Source of the DNA: Actinomycetospora termitidis
GTDB taxonomy: Bacteria; Actinomycetota; Actinomycetes; Mycobacteriales; Pseudonocardiaceae
Length of the DNA: 64,000 nucleotides
Assembly: GCF_030286555.1 (NCBI RefSeq)
Contig: NZ_JASVWF010000012.1
Coordinates: forward strand, 1-64,000
Direction of reading: 5' to 3'
Below, piece after piece: positions 43,816-51,902 of the stretch (position 1 is its first letter; each line of letters starts with the position of its first letter). Under the pieces are notes generated by a model, which was not told the DNA's origin, searched no databases, and was given only the letters and a program-made list of their open reading frames with translations. The translations under genes were made by a program, and so were the position numbers.

Positions 43816-44498
43816 CCGACCCCGGCACCGTCCTGATCACCGGAGGCTCGTCCGGACTCGGCGCCGCCGTCGCCGAGGCCGTCGCGAACGCCGGCGGCAC
43901 GCCGGTCGTCCTCGACCTCAAGGCCCCCGACGCCGGGCACGCCTTCGTCGAGGTCGATCTCGCCGACCCGACCGCCGCCCAGGCCGCCGTCGCCCGGGCG
44001 ATCGACGAGCACGGCGGGCTCGACGGCGTCGTGACCGCGGCGGGCATCGACCGCTGCGGGCGCATCGTCGACGTCGAGTGGGACGAGTGGGAGCGCGTGG
44101 TCGCGGTCAACCTGCTCGGCACGGCCGCCGTCGTCCGGGCGGCCCTCCCGAGCCTCGAGGAGCGCCACGGCACCGTCGTCACCGTCTCGTCGACGCTCGG
44201 GATCAAGGCCGTCTCGGACGCGTCCGCCTACTGCGCCTCGAAGTTCGGCGTCGTCGGCTTCACCCGCGCGATCGCCGCGGAGTGGGCCGGCAAGGTCGGC
44301 GTGACGCTGCTGATCCCGGGCGGGATGTGGACGCACTTCTTCGACGATCGCCCCGAGCAGTACAAGCCAGGCCCCGACGCGGAGCTCAACGACCCGGCGC
44401 AGACCGCGGAGGCGGCGCTGTTCGCGCTGACCCGCCCGCCCGGCAGCGAGGTGCGCGAGCTGGTCGTCGCGGCGTCCGGGGAGTCGTCCTACCCGTGA
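43812..44498 (+). CDS. Classical short-chain dehydrogenase/reductase
   Basis: A 228-residue SDR with the cofactor motif LITGGSSGLGAAVAEAVA, TAAGIDRCG in place of N-N-A-G, and the catalytic YCASKFGVVGFTRA. The loop DLKAPDAG after the second strand suggests NAD rather than NADP. It overlaps the HldE-like gene by 4 bp (ATGA). It is not an HldD-type epimerase, which belongs to the extended SDRs; it could oxidise or reduce a sugar intermediate of this locus. Confidence 0.87.
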   Translation: MTDPGTVLITGGSSGLGAAVAEAVANAGGTPVVLDLKAPDAGHAFVEVDLADPTAAQAAVARAIDEHGGLDGVVTAAGIDRCGRIVDVEWDEWERVVAVNLLGTAAVVRAALPSLEERHGTVVTVSSTLGIKAVSDASAYCASKFGVVGFTRAIAAEWAGKVGVTLLIPGGMWTHFFDDRPEQYKPGPDAELNDPAQTAEAALFALTRPPGSEVRELVVAASGESSYP

Positions 44499-44908
44499 TC
44501 CGCACCGTCACCGGCCGCGGCGCGGGCGCTCGCGACGTCGTCGTGCAGCGTCAGCACCCGGTCCAGCCCGGTGATCCGCAGCGGGCGGCGCACGGTGCGG
44601 GCCTGCGAGGCCAGCAGCACCGGGACGCCGCGTCCGCGCAGGTCCTCGGTGATCTCGAGGAGCAGCGTCATGCCCGCCGAGGCGAGCAGCGCCACGTCGT
44701 CGAGGTCCAGCACCACCGCCCGCGCGTCGGTGGCGGCCCGCTCGACGCCGGCGCGCAGCGTCGCCGCGGCGGCGCCGTCCACGTCGCCCGCGACCGCGAC
44801 CACCGCCACGCCGTCGTCGGTGTCGCGCACCGCGACCTCCACCGTCCCGGGGTCCGGGGCCGGGCGCGCGCCATCGCCGGCGCTGCGCTCGCCCCGGTCG
44901 GGGTGCAC
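44489..44908 (-). CDS. STAS-domain anti-sigma factor antagonist-like protein
   Basis: A 139-residue STAS protein: VAVVAVAGDVDGAAAATLRA, AVVLDLDDVALLASAGMTLL and ITGLDRVLTLHDDVASA. The Ser in LLASAGMTL is at the position phosphorylated in SpoIIAA/RsbV. I chose GTG at 44908 because AGGAGG lies just before it, although spacing is short; ATG at 44977 is an alternative. It is inverted within the heptose locus and overlaps the SDR gene by 10 bp at its 3' end. It may act on either RsbW-like protein in the window. Confidence 0.8.
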   Translation of the reverse strand: MHPDRGERSAGDGARPAPDPGTVEVAVRDTDDGVAVVAVAGDVDGAAAATLRAGVERAATDARAVVLDLDDVALLASAGMTLLLEITEDLRGRGVPVLLASQARTVRRPLRITGLDRVLTLHDDVASARAAAGDGADHG

Positions 44909-45087
44909 ACGGCCTCCTGGGACACGGGCGACCCAGGGAGGGAGCCCACGGGTCGTCGGTCGGGGCCGGGGGCGCATGGCTGGACCCCACGGTTCTGGCG
45001 TCGGAACCCTAGCGGAGACGGCCCCGCGGTCCCCGGCCACGTGAGCACCCGCGCACGTCCCACCATCACGTCCGAGGAGGAGGACCG

Positions 45088-46560
45088 TTGTCCCTGACAC
45101 CCCTCGACCGCGCCCCGCTCGCCGTCGACCTGCCGCACCGGCTGGCCGGCAGCGCGCCGCGGGTGGTCGTCGTCGGCGACGCCGTCCTCGACTGCTGGAT
45201 GACCGGCCCGAGCCACCGGCTCTCCCGCGAGGCGCCCGTGCCGGTCGTCGAGATCGACCGCACGCGCTGCCAGCCCGGCGGGGCCGCGAACACCGCGGCC
45301 AACCTGGCGGCCCTCGGAGCGCGGGTCGCCCTGGTCTCGGTCGTGGGTGACGACGACGACGGGCGCACGGTGCGCCGGCTCCTCGCCGAGGCCGGCGTCG
45401 ACACGTCCGGCGTCCTCGTCGCCACCGACCGCCCGACCGCGGCCAAGCGGCGCATCGTCGCCGACGAGGCCATGGTCGCCCGCTACGACACCGTGCCCCC
45501 GGTGCGCCCGGTGGGCGGGTTCGACCGGGCCCTCGACGACGCCCTGGCGGGGGAACCGGACGCCACCGTGGTCTGCGACTACGCCGCGGGCGCCCTGGAC
45601 GACGACGCGGTGGCCGCGCTCGTCGGGCGCCGCGACCGGCTCGGGGTGCTCGTCGTCGACGCCCACGACGTCGCGCGCTGGCAGCCGGCCCGACCCGACG
45701 TCGTGACCCCCAACGCCGGGGAGGTGGCCACCCTGCTGGGCCGGCCCCTGCCCGCACCGGACCGGGTCGCGGCCGCCGAGGCCGCCGCACCGGAGCTGCG
45801 CGAGCGGTCCGGGGCGTCGACGGTCGTGGTCACCCTCGACCGGGACGGCGCGGTGCTGCTGGCCCCCGACCAGCCCGCCCACCGCACCTGGGCCCGCCCC
45901 GCGCCGGAGAGCCGCACCTGCGGGGCCGGGGACTCCTTCACCGCCGGGCTCGCCCTCGCCCTCGCCGCCGGGACCCCCGCGGCGACCGCGGCGGAGCTCG
46001 CCCAGGCGGCCGCGGACGTCGTCGTCGCCCGCGCCCACACCGCCGTCTGCTCGACCTCCGACCTCGCGGCGCGGGTCTCGGCGTCCGGGGAGGCGCTGTC
46101 CACCCCCGACGAGCTCGCGCGCCTGGTCGCCGGCCACCGCGCCGAGGGGCGGCGGATCGTCTTCACCAACGGCTGCTTCGACGTCGTCCACCGGGGCCAC
46201 GTCGCCTACCTCAACCAGGCGAAACGACTCGGTGACGTGCTGGTGGTCGCGCTCAACGCCGACGAGAGCGTCGGCCGGCTCAAGGGCCCGGAGCGTCCGG
46301 TGAACCCGCTCGCCGACCGCGCGGCGGTGATCGGGGCGCTGTCCTGCGTGGATCACGTCGTCGGGTTCGCCGAGGACACCCCGGTCGCTCTGCTCGAGGA
46401 GCTGCGCCCGGACGTCTACGCCAAGGGCGGCGACTACACGCCGGACATGCTCCCGGAGACCCCCACCGTCAGCGCGTACGGCGGGCAGGTCGCGATCCTG
46501 GACTATCTGCCGGACCGGTCGACGTCGCTGATCGTGGAGAAGATCCGCGCTCGTGGCTGA
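45088..46560 (+). CDS. hldE: Bifunctional heptose-7-phosphate kinase/heptose-1-phosphate adenylyltransferase
   Basis: A 490-residue HldE with both domains intact: VVVVGDAVLDCWMTGPSHRL and SREAPVPVVEID, CQPGGAANTAANLAALGARV, the catalytic TCGAGDSFTAGLALALA, then the nucleotidyltransferase IVFTNGCFDVVHRGHVAYLN and YAKGGDYTPDMLPETP. It is closer to textbook HldE than the copy at 42283. TTG start at 45088 after GAGGAGGAGG. It overlaps the following glycosyltransferase by 8 bp. Confidence 0.93.
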   Translation: MSLTPLDRAPLAVDLPHRLAGSAPRVVVVGDAVLDCWMTGPSHRLSREAPVPVVEIDRTRCQPGGAANTAANLAALGARVALVSVVGDDDDGRTVRRLLAEAGVDTSGVLVATDRPTAAKRRIVADEAMVARYDTVPPVRPVGGFDRALDDALAGEPDATVVCDYAAGALDDDAVAALVGRRDRLGVLVVDAHDVARWQPARPDVVTPNAGEVATLLGRPLPAPDRVAAAEAAAPELRERSGASTVVVTLDRDGAVLLAPDQPAHRTWARPAPESRTCGAGDSFTAGLALALAAGTPAATAAELAQAAADVVVARAHTAVCSTSDLAARVSASGEALSTPDELARLVAGHRAEGRRIVFTNGCFDVVHRGHVAYLNQAKRLGDVLVVALNADESVGRLKGPERPVNPLADRAAVIGALSCVDHVVGFAEDTPVALLEELRPDVYAKGGDYTPDMLPETPTVSAYGGQVAILDYLPDRSTSLIVEKIRARG

Positions 46561-47377
46561 CATCGACGTCCTGATCCCGACGAAGGACCGCCCCACCGAG
46601 CTCGCCACCACGCTGGCCGGCCTGGCCGCGCAGAGCGGCGTCCCGTTCCGCGTCGTGGTCTCCGACCAGTCCGACGGGGACGCCTCCTTCGACACCCCGT
46701 CGACGACGACGCTGGTGCGCGCGCTGCGCCTCCGGGGCGTGGAGGTCGAGCTGACGCGGCACCTGCCGCGGCGGGGGATCGCCGAGCAGCGGGCGTTCCT
46801 GCTGTCCCGGTCGTCCGCGCCGGCGGTGCTCTTCCTCGACGACGACGTGTGGCTGGAGCCGGGCGTCCTCGCGCGCCTGCACTCCGCACTGCGGGAGCTC
46901 GGGTGCGGGATGGTCGCCGCCGCCATGCAGGGCCTCTCGCACCTCGACGACGACCGCCCGCACGAGCGCGTCACCTACGAGCCCTGGGAGCCCGGTCCGG
47001 AGCGGATCGAGAAGGAGTCGCCGGCGTGGCAGCGGTGGCGCCTCGGCAACGCGGCGAACGGGCTGCACCTGGCGTTCGCGGAGGGCCTGGATGCCCCCGG
47101 CGGGGCGGTGCCCGACCCGTCGTCGTGGTCGGCGTACCGGATCGCCTGGGCGGCCGGGTGCGTCCTGTTCGACCGGGCCGCGCTGCTCGACGCCGGCGGG
47201 TTCGACTTCTGGCGCGAGGTGCCGCAGGACGCCCACGGCGAGGACGTGCTCGTCCAGCAGCGGGTCATGGCCCGCTCCGGCGCTGCGGGGATCCTGCCCA
47301 GCGGCGCCTACCACCAGGAGTCGGCGACGACGCTGCCCGACCGCGGGTCGTCGGCGGTGGACCTGCTGCCGCTCTGA
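46553..47377 (+). CDS. GT2-family (GT-A) glycosyltransferase
   Basis: A 274-residue GT-A enzyme: DIDVLIPTKDRPTELATTLA, then VLFLDDDVWLEPGVLARLHS with the metal-binding D-x-D, and AYRIAWAAGCVLFDRAALLD before the C-terminal HGEDVLVQQRVMA region. No membrane segment, so it is cytoplasmic. GTG at 46553 lies inside hldE. It is the last gene of the heptose locus; a 35-bp repeat follows 13 nt after its stop. Confidence 0.87.
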   Translation: MADIDVLIPTKDRPTELATTLAGLAAQSGVPFRVVVSDQSDGDASFDTPSTTTLVRALRLRGVEVELTRHLPRRGIAEQRAFLLSRSSAPAVLFLDDDVWLEPGVLARLHSALRELGCGMVAAAMQGLSHLDDDRPHERVTYEPWEPGPERIEKESPAWQRWRLGNAANGLHLAFAEGLDAPGGAVPDPSSWSAYRIAWAAGCVLFDRAALLDAGGFDFWREVPQDAHGEDVLVQQRVMARSGAAGILPSGAYHQESATTLPDRGSSAVDLLPL

Positions 47378-47390
47378 CCCCCTCCGGGGT

Positions 47391-47425
47391 GTCAGCACTG
47401 CGGCCATGCTGACGCTGGACGTCAC
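47391..47425 (+). repeat. 35-bp 3'-end repeat, copy C (after GT2 gene)
   Basis: It reads GTCAGCA-(CTGCGGCCA)-TGCTGAC then GCTGGACGTCAC on the + strand, starting 13 nt after the glycosyltransferase stop. It is the same element, in the same orientation relative to the upstream gene, as those at 24428-24462 and 25159-25193. The convergent malQ stop is 24 bp further on. Confidence 0.7.
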
Positions 47426-47449
47426 GAATCCGGGGGGTACGGCGGCGCC

Positions 47450-49498
47450 CTACCGCCCGCGGAGCGCCGCCACCGTCGCCTGCACCCGGGGGTCGCGGAG
47501 CAGCTCGTCCACCGCGAGCGGCAGCGGGATGCGCCAGTTCGGGTAGGCGTCGGTGGTCCCGGGCAGGTTCGGCTGGCGCACCTCGTCGAGGACGTCGGTG
47601 AAGGCCGCCAGCACGATCCGCGAGCCCGCCCCGGCGAGCAGCCGGTGCATCGCGGCGACGATCGCCCCCTCGGACCGGTCCTCCCCGAGCGCCCCCTCCG
47701 AGACGAGCAGCCCGACGAGCTCCTCGCGCTCGCGTGCGGCCTGCTCCCGGGCCGCGTCGACGTCGGTCAGCAGCCCGGCCTCGTCGCGGGCCCGGACGTG
47801 CTCGTCGCGCAGGAACCCGACCGCGGTCGGCAGGTCGTGGGTGGAGATCGTGCCCAGCGTCATCGGGTCCCACCGTGACGGCGGGAGCAGGTCGCCGTGC
47901 TCGTCGCGCTGGAACCAGAGCACCGCGCAGCCCAGCATCCCGTGGGCGGCGAGCCCCTCGGTGACCTCCGGTTCGACCGTCCCGAGGTCCTCCCCGACGA
48001 CGACCGCCCCGGCCCGGGACGCCTCGATCGAGAGCACCGCGAGCATCGCCCGGGCGTCGTAGTGCACGTAGGTGCCCTCCGTGGCCGGGCGGCCCGGCGG
48101 GATCCACCACAGCCGCCAGAGTCCGGCGACGTGGTCGATGCGCACCCCGTCGGCGTGACGGAGCACCGCGGCGAGCATGTCGCGCAGTGGCCCGTAGCCG
48201 GCCTCGGCGAGCCGGTCCGGGCGCCACGGCGGCAGCGACCAGTCCTGGCCGCGCTGGTTGAAGTCGTCCGGCGGCGCACCGACGTGGACGCCGGGCGCGA
48301 GGAACGACTGCAGTGCCCACGCGTCCGCCCCGTCCGGCGCGCACCCGACCGCGAGGTCCGCGATCAGTCCGACCGGCATCCCGAACGTCGCCGCGTGCGC
48401 GTCCGCGAGCTGGAGGTCCAGCAGGTACTGGCACCAGGCGTGGAAGGACACGCGGTCGGCGAGCTCGTCCCGGGCGGCCTCGATGCCGGGCGCATCGGGG
48501 GAGCGGACGTCCTCGGGCCAGGTCCGCCACTCCGGGCCGTGCCGCTCGGCGAGCGCGTACCAGGTCGCGACGTCGCGCAGCGCCTCCGGGAGCGCGTCCA
48601 CCGTCGCGCGGTGCTCGGCGGCCAGGGCGGCGTCCGGGTCGTCGGCGTGCTCCTCGGCGTACGCACCGGGGACCGGCGGGGCGGCGCGCTCGACGCCGGG
48701 CAGCGCGCCGACCGAGCCGGCGAACGGCCGCAGCATCGCCAGTGCCGCGCGCTTCGCGGCCCAGACGGCGTCGTAGTCGATCAGGTCGGTCGGCTTCTCG
48801 TCGGCGAGAGGGTCGGTCGGGACCAGCCGGTCGACCGCGTGCCGCACGTGGGCCGGCGCGGCGCGGTAGGCCGGGGTCGCGGTCACCCGCAGCGAGACCG
48901 GGTGCAGGAACCGTCGGGACGAGGGGGAGTAGGGCGAGGCCTCGACCGTCGGCTCCAGCCGCAGCGCGTGCAGCGGGTTGCACAGCACCGCTCCCGCGCC
49001 CTGCTCCGACGCGGCGGCCAGCAGGTCGCGCAGGTCCACCAGGTCGCCGACGCCCCACGAGCCGGACGAGTGCAGCGAGTACAGCTGCACCATCCAGCCC
49101 CAGGTCCGCGGGACGTCGGCCAGCGTCGACGGCGGCGCGAGCACCGTCGCCTCCTCCGGCCCGACGCGCACGCGGTGGTACCCGACGGGCAGGTCCGCGA
49201 GCCGCGCGACCTGCTGCACGGTCCCGTCCTCGAGCGTCAGTTCCCCGGGCGCGGGCAGCTCCACGGGCTCGTTCCCGACGACGAGCGTGGGCGGCAGGCC
49301 GCCCTCCCGGCGGTCGTCGAGCGCCGCCCGGAGCGCCTCCGGCGTGGAGGCGTCCACGTCCAGGGCGGCGAGCACGTCGACGACGACGGACGCGTCCACC
49401 TGCACCGTCCGCTCGCCCGCGTCGCGGTAGGAGGTGGCGACGCCGTGCGCGGCGGCGAGCGTCGCGAGGTCGTCGGAGACAGCGTTCTCGCCGGGCAC
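47450..49498 (-). CDS. malQ: 4-alpha-glucanotransferase
   Basis: A 682-residue GH77 amylomaltase that disproportionates malto-oligosaccharides in glycogen metabolism. MVQLYSLHSSGSWGVGDLVD, GVRIDHVAGLWRLWWIP (nucleophile Asp), VVGEDLGTVEPEV (acid/base Glu) and GTISTHDLPTAVGFLRDEH are the family motifs. The N-terminal 140 residues are the extra beta-rich domain usual in actinobacterial MalQ. GTG start at 49498 after GAGAGGAG. Confidence 0.95.
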   Translation of the reverse strand: MPGENAVSDDLATLAAAHGVATSYRDAGERTVQVDASVVVDVLAALDVDASTPEALRAALDDRREGGLPPTLVVGNEPVELPAPGELTLEDGTVQQVARLADLPVGYHRVRVGPEEATVLAPPSTLADVPRTWGWMVQLYSLHSSGSWGVGDLVDLRDLLAAASEQGAGAVLCNPLHALRLEPTVEASPYSPSSRRFLHPVSLRVTATPAYRAAPAHVRHAVDRLVPTDPLADEKPTDLIDYDAVWAAKRAALAMLRPFAGSVGALPGVERAAPPVPGAYAEEHADDPDAALAAEHRATVDALPEALRDVATWYALAERHGPEWRTWPEDVRSPDAPGIEAARDELADRVSFHAWCQYLLDLQLADAHAATFGMPVGLIADLAVGCAPDGADAWALQSFLAPGVHVGAPPDDFNQRGQDWSLPPWRPDRLAEAGYGPLRDMLAAVLRHADGVRIDHVAGLWRLWWIPPGRPATEGTYVHYDARAMLAVLSIEASRAGAVVVGEDLGTVEPEVTEGLAAHGMLGCAVLWFQRDEHGDLLPPSRWDPMTLGTISTHDLPTAVGFLRDEHVRARDEAGLLTDVDAAREQAAREREELVGLLVSEGALGEDRSEGAIVAAMHRLLAGAGSRIVLAAFTDVLDEVRQPNLPGTTDAYPNWRIPLPLAVDELLRDPRVQATVAALRGR

Positions 49499-49571
49499 CG
49501 GGCTCCTCTCGGGGGTCGGACGACCAGGATCCCAGGTCTACCCGGTCCGGCGTGCGTGGACCCGCCGTCGG

Positions 49572-49696
49572 GATCGAGCGAAGGGCCCCCTCGCTCGATC
49601 TACCCGAGTGAAGGGGCCCTTCGGTCGAACGGCGTGGTCCCGGCGAAGGGCGCCCACGGCCCGCTCTATCGAGCGAGGGTGCCCTTCGGTCGGAAC
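49572..49696. repeat. Cluster of palindromic repeats upstream of malQ
   Basis: Within the 208-bp gap between malQ and the next gene lie a perfect hairpin GATCGAGCGA/TCGCTCGATC around AGGGCCCCC (49572-49600), GAGTGAAGGGGCCCTTCGG (49606-49624), GGCGAAGGGCGCCCACGGCC (49642-49661) and GAGCGAGGGTGCCCTTCGG (49671-49689). The GGTCG(G)AAC and GGGCGCCCAC boxes match the in-frame repeats inside hldE at 43198-43333. No gene is present here. Confidence 0.75.
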
Positions 49697-49706
49697 GGGG
49701 AGCGGG

Positions 49707-50063
49707 TCAGCCCGAGCGCGGGTGCGGCACGCGCGTGAGCGGACGGCGGTTCGCGACGAGGCGGTCGGCGACGTCCGAGGCGGAGGTCCGCGGCCGGCGC
49801 ACGGACGCGAGGGCCTCGATCTGGGAGCGGGTCAGGTGCACAAGCCCGTCGAGGGCGGAGCTCACCTCGGGGGCGGTCCAGCCGCGCTCGAGGAGCAGGT
49901 GCACCAGGGCCAGGGCGGAGCCGCGGTCGCGGCGGGCGCGCACCACGAGGGAGCCGAGGTCGTCGGGGAGGACCCGGGTCGGGTCGGGGAGCGGGGTGAC
50001 GGGGAGGTCGGCGTCGATGAAGTCCCCGGTGTCGGGCCGGGTCGAGATGGGGTCGAGGAGCAC
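49707..50063 (-). CDS. Hypothetical protein
   Basis: An 118-residue soluble protein of unknown family. It begins VLLDPISTRPDTGDFIDADL and continues with predicted helices (ALALVHLLLERGWTAPEVSS, LTRSQIEALASVRRP, ASDVADRLVANRRP) that could form a helix-turn-helix, though I cannot assign one. GTG at 50063 has GGAAGG upstream; GTGs at 50069 and 50099 are alternatives. It lies between recQ and malQ on the same strand. Confidence 0.6.
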   Translation of the reverse strand: MLLDPISTRPDTGDFIDADLPVTPLPDPTRVLPDDLGSLVVRARRDRGSALALVHLLLERGWTAPEVSSALDGLVHLTRSQIEALASVRRPRTSASDVADRLVANRRPLTRVPHPRSG

Positions 50064-50142
50064 GGGCACCTTCCGTTCGACAGCAATCCGGGACAGCACT
50101 ACCAGAATCGGCGCTCGGCGTGACGGGCAAACACCGGCGCGG

Positions 50143-51852
50143 TCACACGGAGGTCAACAGGCCCCGCTCCCGGAGGACGGGGATCGACAGCGTGCGGTAG
50201 CCGGCGTCGTCGAAGAGCACGACCACCGTGTCGTCCCCCACCGTCTGCACGACGCCGTGCCCCCACTCGTCGTGGGTCACGGCCTCGCCGGGCGCCGGCT
50301 CCCCGTGGGACGCACCGGACCGCTCGCCGGGGTCGCCGACGTCGCCGGAGTCACAGTGGTCGCAGTTCCCGCACGGCTCGTCGCGGGCCTCGCCGAGCAC
50401 CTCGAGCAGGGTCCGCCGCCGGCACCCGCTGCCCTCGGCGTACCGGCGGACCAGCTCGACCTTCGACCGCTGCCGTTCGCGGCTGCGCATCACCAGTCCG
50501 GCCGCGGCCGCGGCGACCTCCGCGGCCGGGGCGTCGTTCACCCCGGCCACCAACCGTCGGCCGGGCGCCTGCGCCACGCTGCCGCCCACGACGAGGGCCG
50601 GGACGGCCCGCGACAGGGCGGCCTTGGACAGCCCGGCCGCGTCGGCCAGCTCGGCCTGCGCCACCCCGTCGTCGTGCAGGCGGATCGCCTCGACGACCGT
50701 CGCCAGCGCCGCCGCCCGGGCGTCCCGGCCGGAGGCGAACAGCTTCGGCCGGGCCAGGTCCTGCGGCCGGTGGAACAGCACGGCCCGCGCGGACCCGCCG
50801 TCGCGCCCGGCCCGGCCGATCTCCTGGTGGTAGGCGTCGATCGAGGTCGGGGTGTCGCCGTGGACGATCCAGCGCACGTCGGGCTTGTCGATCCCCATGC
50901 CGAAGGCGCTGGTCGCGACGACGACCCGCAGGTCGCCCGCCATGAACGCGTCCTGGACCTCCTGCCGCTCCTTGCGACGCATCCCGCCGTGGTAGGCGCG
51001 GGCCGGGACGCCCGCCGCAGTCAGGCGATCGGCGACCTCCGTGGTGTGACCCCGGGTGGTGACGTAGACGATCCCGGCGCCCTCGGACCCCGTCACCGCG
51101 TCCACCACCTGCCCCCACTTCGCCTCCTCCTCGTGCACCAGGCGCACCGTGAGGTGGGTCCGCGGCCGGTCGACGTCCCGGACGACGACGCACGCCTCCG
51201 GGATGCCGAGGAGGTCCAGGATCTCCTCGCGCGCGGGCACCGACGCGGTCGCGGTGAGCCCGAGGAGGCGCGGGGAGCCGAGCGCCCGGGCCGCCGGCGC
51301 GAGCGCCAGGTAGTCCGGCCGGAAGTCCGGGCCCCAGTCGCTCACGCAGTGCACCTCGTCGACGGCGAGCAGCGTGGGGGATCCCGCCGCGAGCTCGCGC
51401 AGCACGTCGGGGCGGGCGAGCTGCTCGGGTGACGTGATCAGCACGGCGAGCTCGCCGGCGGCGAAGGCGGCCGCAGCCCCGGGACCGGTCTCCGAGTTCA
51501 GCGCGGCCGCGGCGACCCCGGCGTCGACGAGGTGCGCGGCCTGGTCGCGGTGCAGCGACAGCGTCGGCGACACCACGATCGTCCGGCCCCCGAGCAGGTC
51601 GCCGGCGATCGCGTAGATCGCGGTCTTGCCCGCGGCCGGCGGGAGGACGGCGAGGGTGTCGGTGGTCAGGGCGGACAGGATCGCGTCCCGCTGGCCGTCG
51701 CCGAGCTCCGCGCCCTCGCCGAGGAAGCGGGTCGTGGCCTCGTCGAGTCCCGCGACGACCGCGGGCACCGGGCCGCACGGGCCGATCACGTCGCTGGGGT
51801 CCGGAGCCGTGGGGTCCTGGGCCGTGGTGTCCGCATCGGGGCGCGCTGTCAC
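50143..51852 (-). CDS. recQ: RecQ-family ATP-dependent DNA helicase with C-terminal tudor-like tail
   Basis: A 569-residue superfamily 2 helicase. Motif I is VLPPAAGKTAIY (PAAGKT instead of the usual TGxGKS), motif II LAVDEVHCVSDWGPDFRPDY, motif V VVVATSAFGMGIDKPDVRW and motif VI HQEIGRAGRDGG. The RecQ zinc site is CGNCDHC with an upstream Cys. There is no HRDC domain; instead, the last 45 residues (THDEWGHGVVQTVGDDTVVV) resemble the C-terminal tudor-like domain of PcrA/UvrD, which contacts RNA polymerase. GTG start at 51852; divergent from topoisomerase IB. Confidence 0.9.
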   Translation of the reverse strand: MTARPDADTTAQDPTAPDPSDVIGPCGPVPAVVAGLDEATTRFLGEGAELGDGQRDAILSALTTDTLAVLPPAAGKTAIYAIAGDLLGGRTIVVSPTLSLHRDQAAHLVDAGVAAAALNSETGPGAAAAFAAGELAVLITSPEQLARPDVLRELAAGSPTLLAVDEVHCVSDWGPDFRPDYLALAPAARALGSPRLLGLTATASVPAREEILDLLGIPEACVVVRDVDRPRTHLTVRLVHEEEAKWGQVVDAVTGSEGAGIVYVTTRGHTTEVADRLTAAGVPARAYHGGMRRKERQEVQDAFMAGDLRVVVATSAFGMGIDKPDVRWIVHGDTPTSIDAYHQEIGRAGRDGGSARAVLFHRPQDLARPKLFASGRDARAAALATVVEAIRLHDDGVAQAELADAAGLSKAALSRAVPALVVGGSVAQAPGRRLVAGVNDAPAAEVAAAAAGLVMRSRERQRSKVELVRRYAEGSGCRRRTLLEVLGEARDEPCGNCDHCDSGDVGDPGERSGASHGEPAPGEAVTHDEWGHGVVQTVGDDTVVVLFDDAGYRTLSIPVLRERGLLTSV

Positions 51853-51902
51853 GGCGCCGGGGTGGGTCGCTCCCCGTCCCTCGAAACGCGGGTTGCGGGT
51901 GG

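Noticed and set aside
43812-44498. SDR gene as the missing HldD epimerase of the heptose pathway
   Set aside because: It is a 228-residue classical SDR; HldD is an extended SDR of about 310 residues with a different active-site layout.
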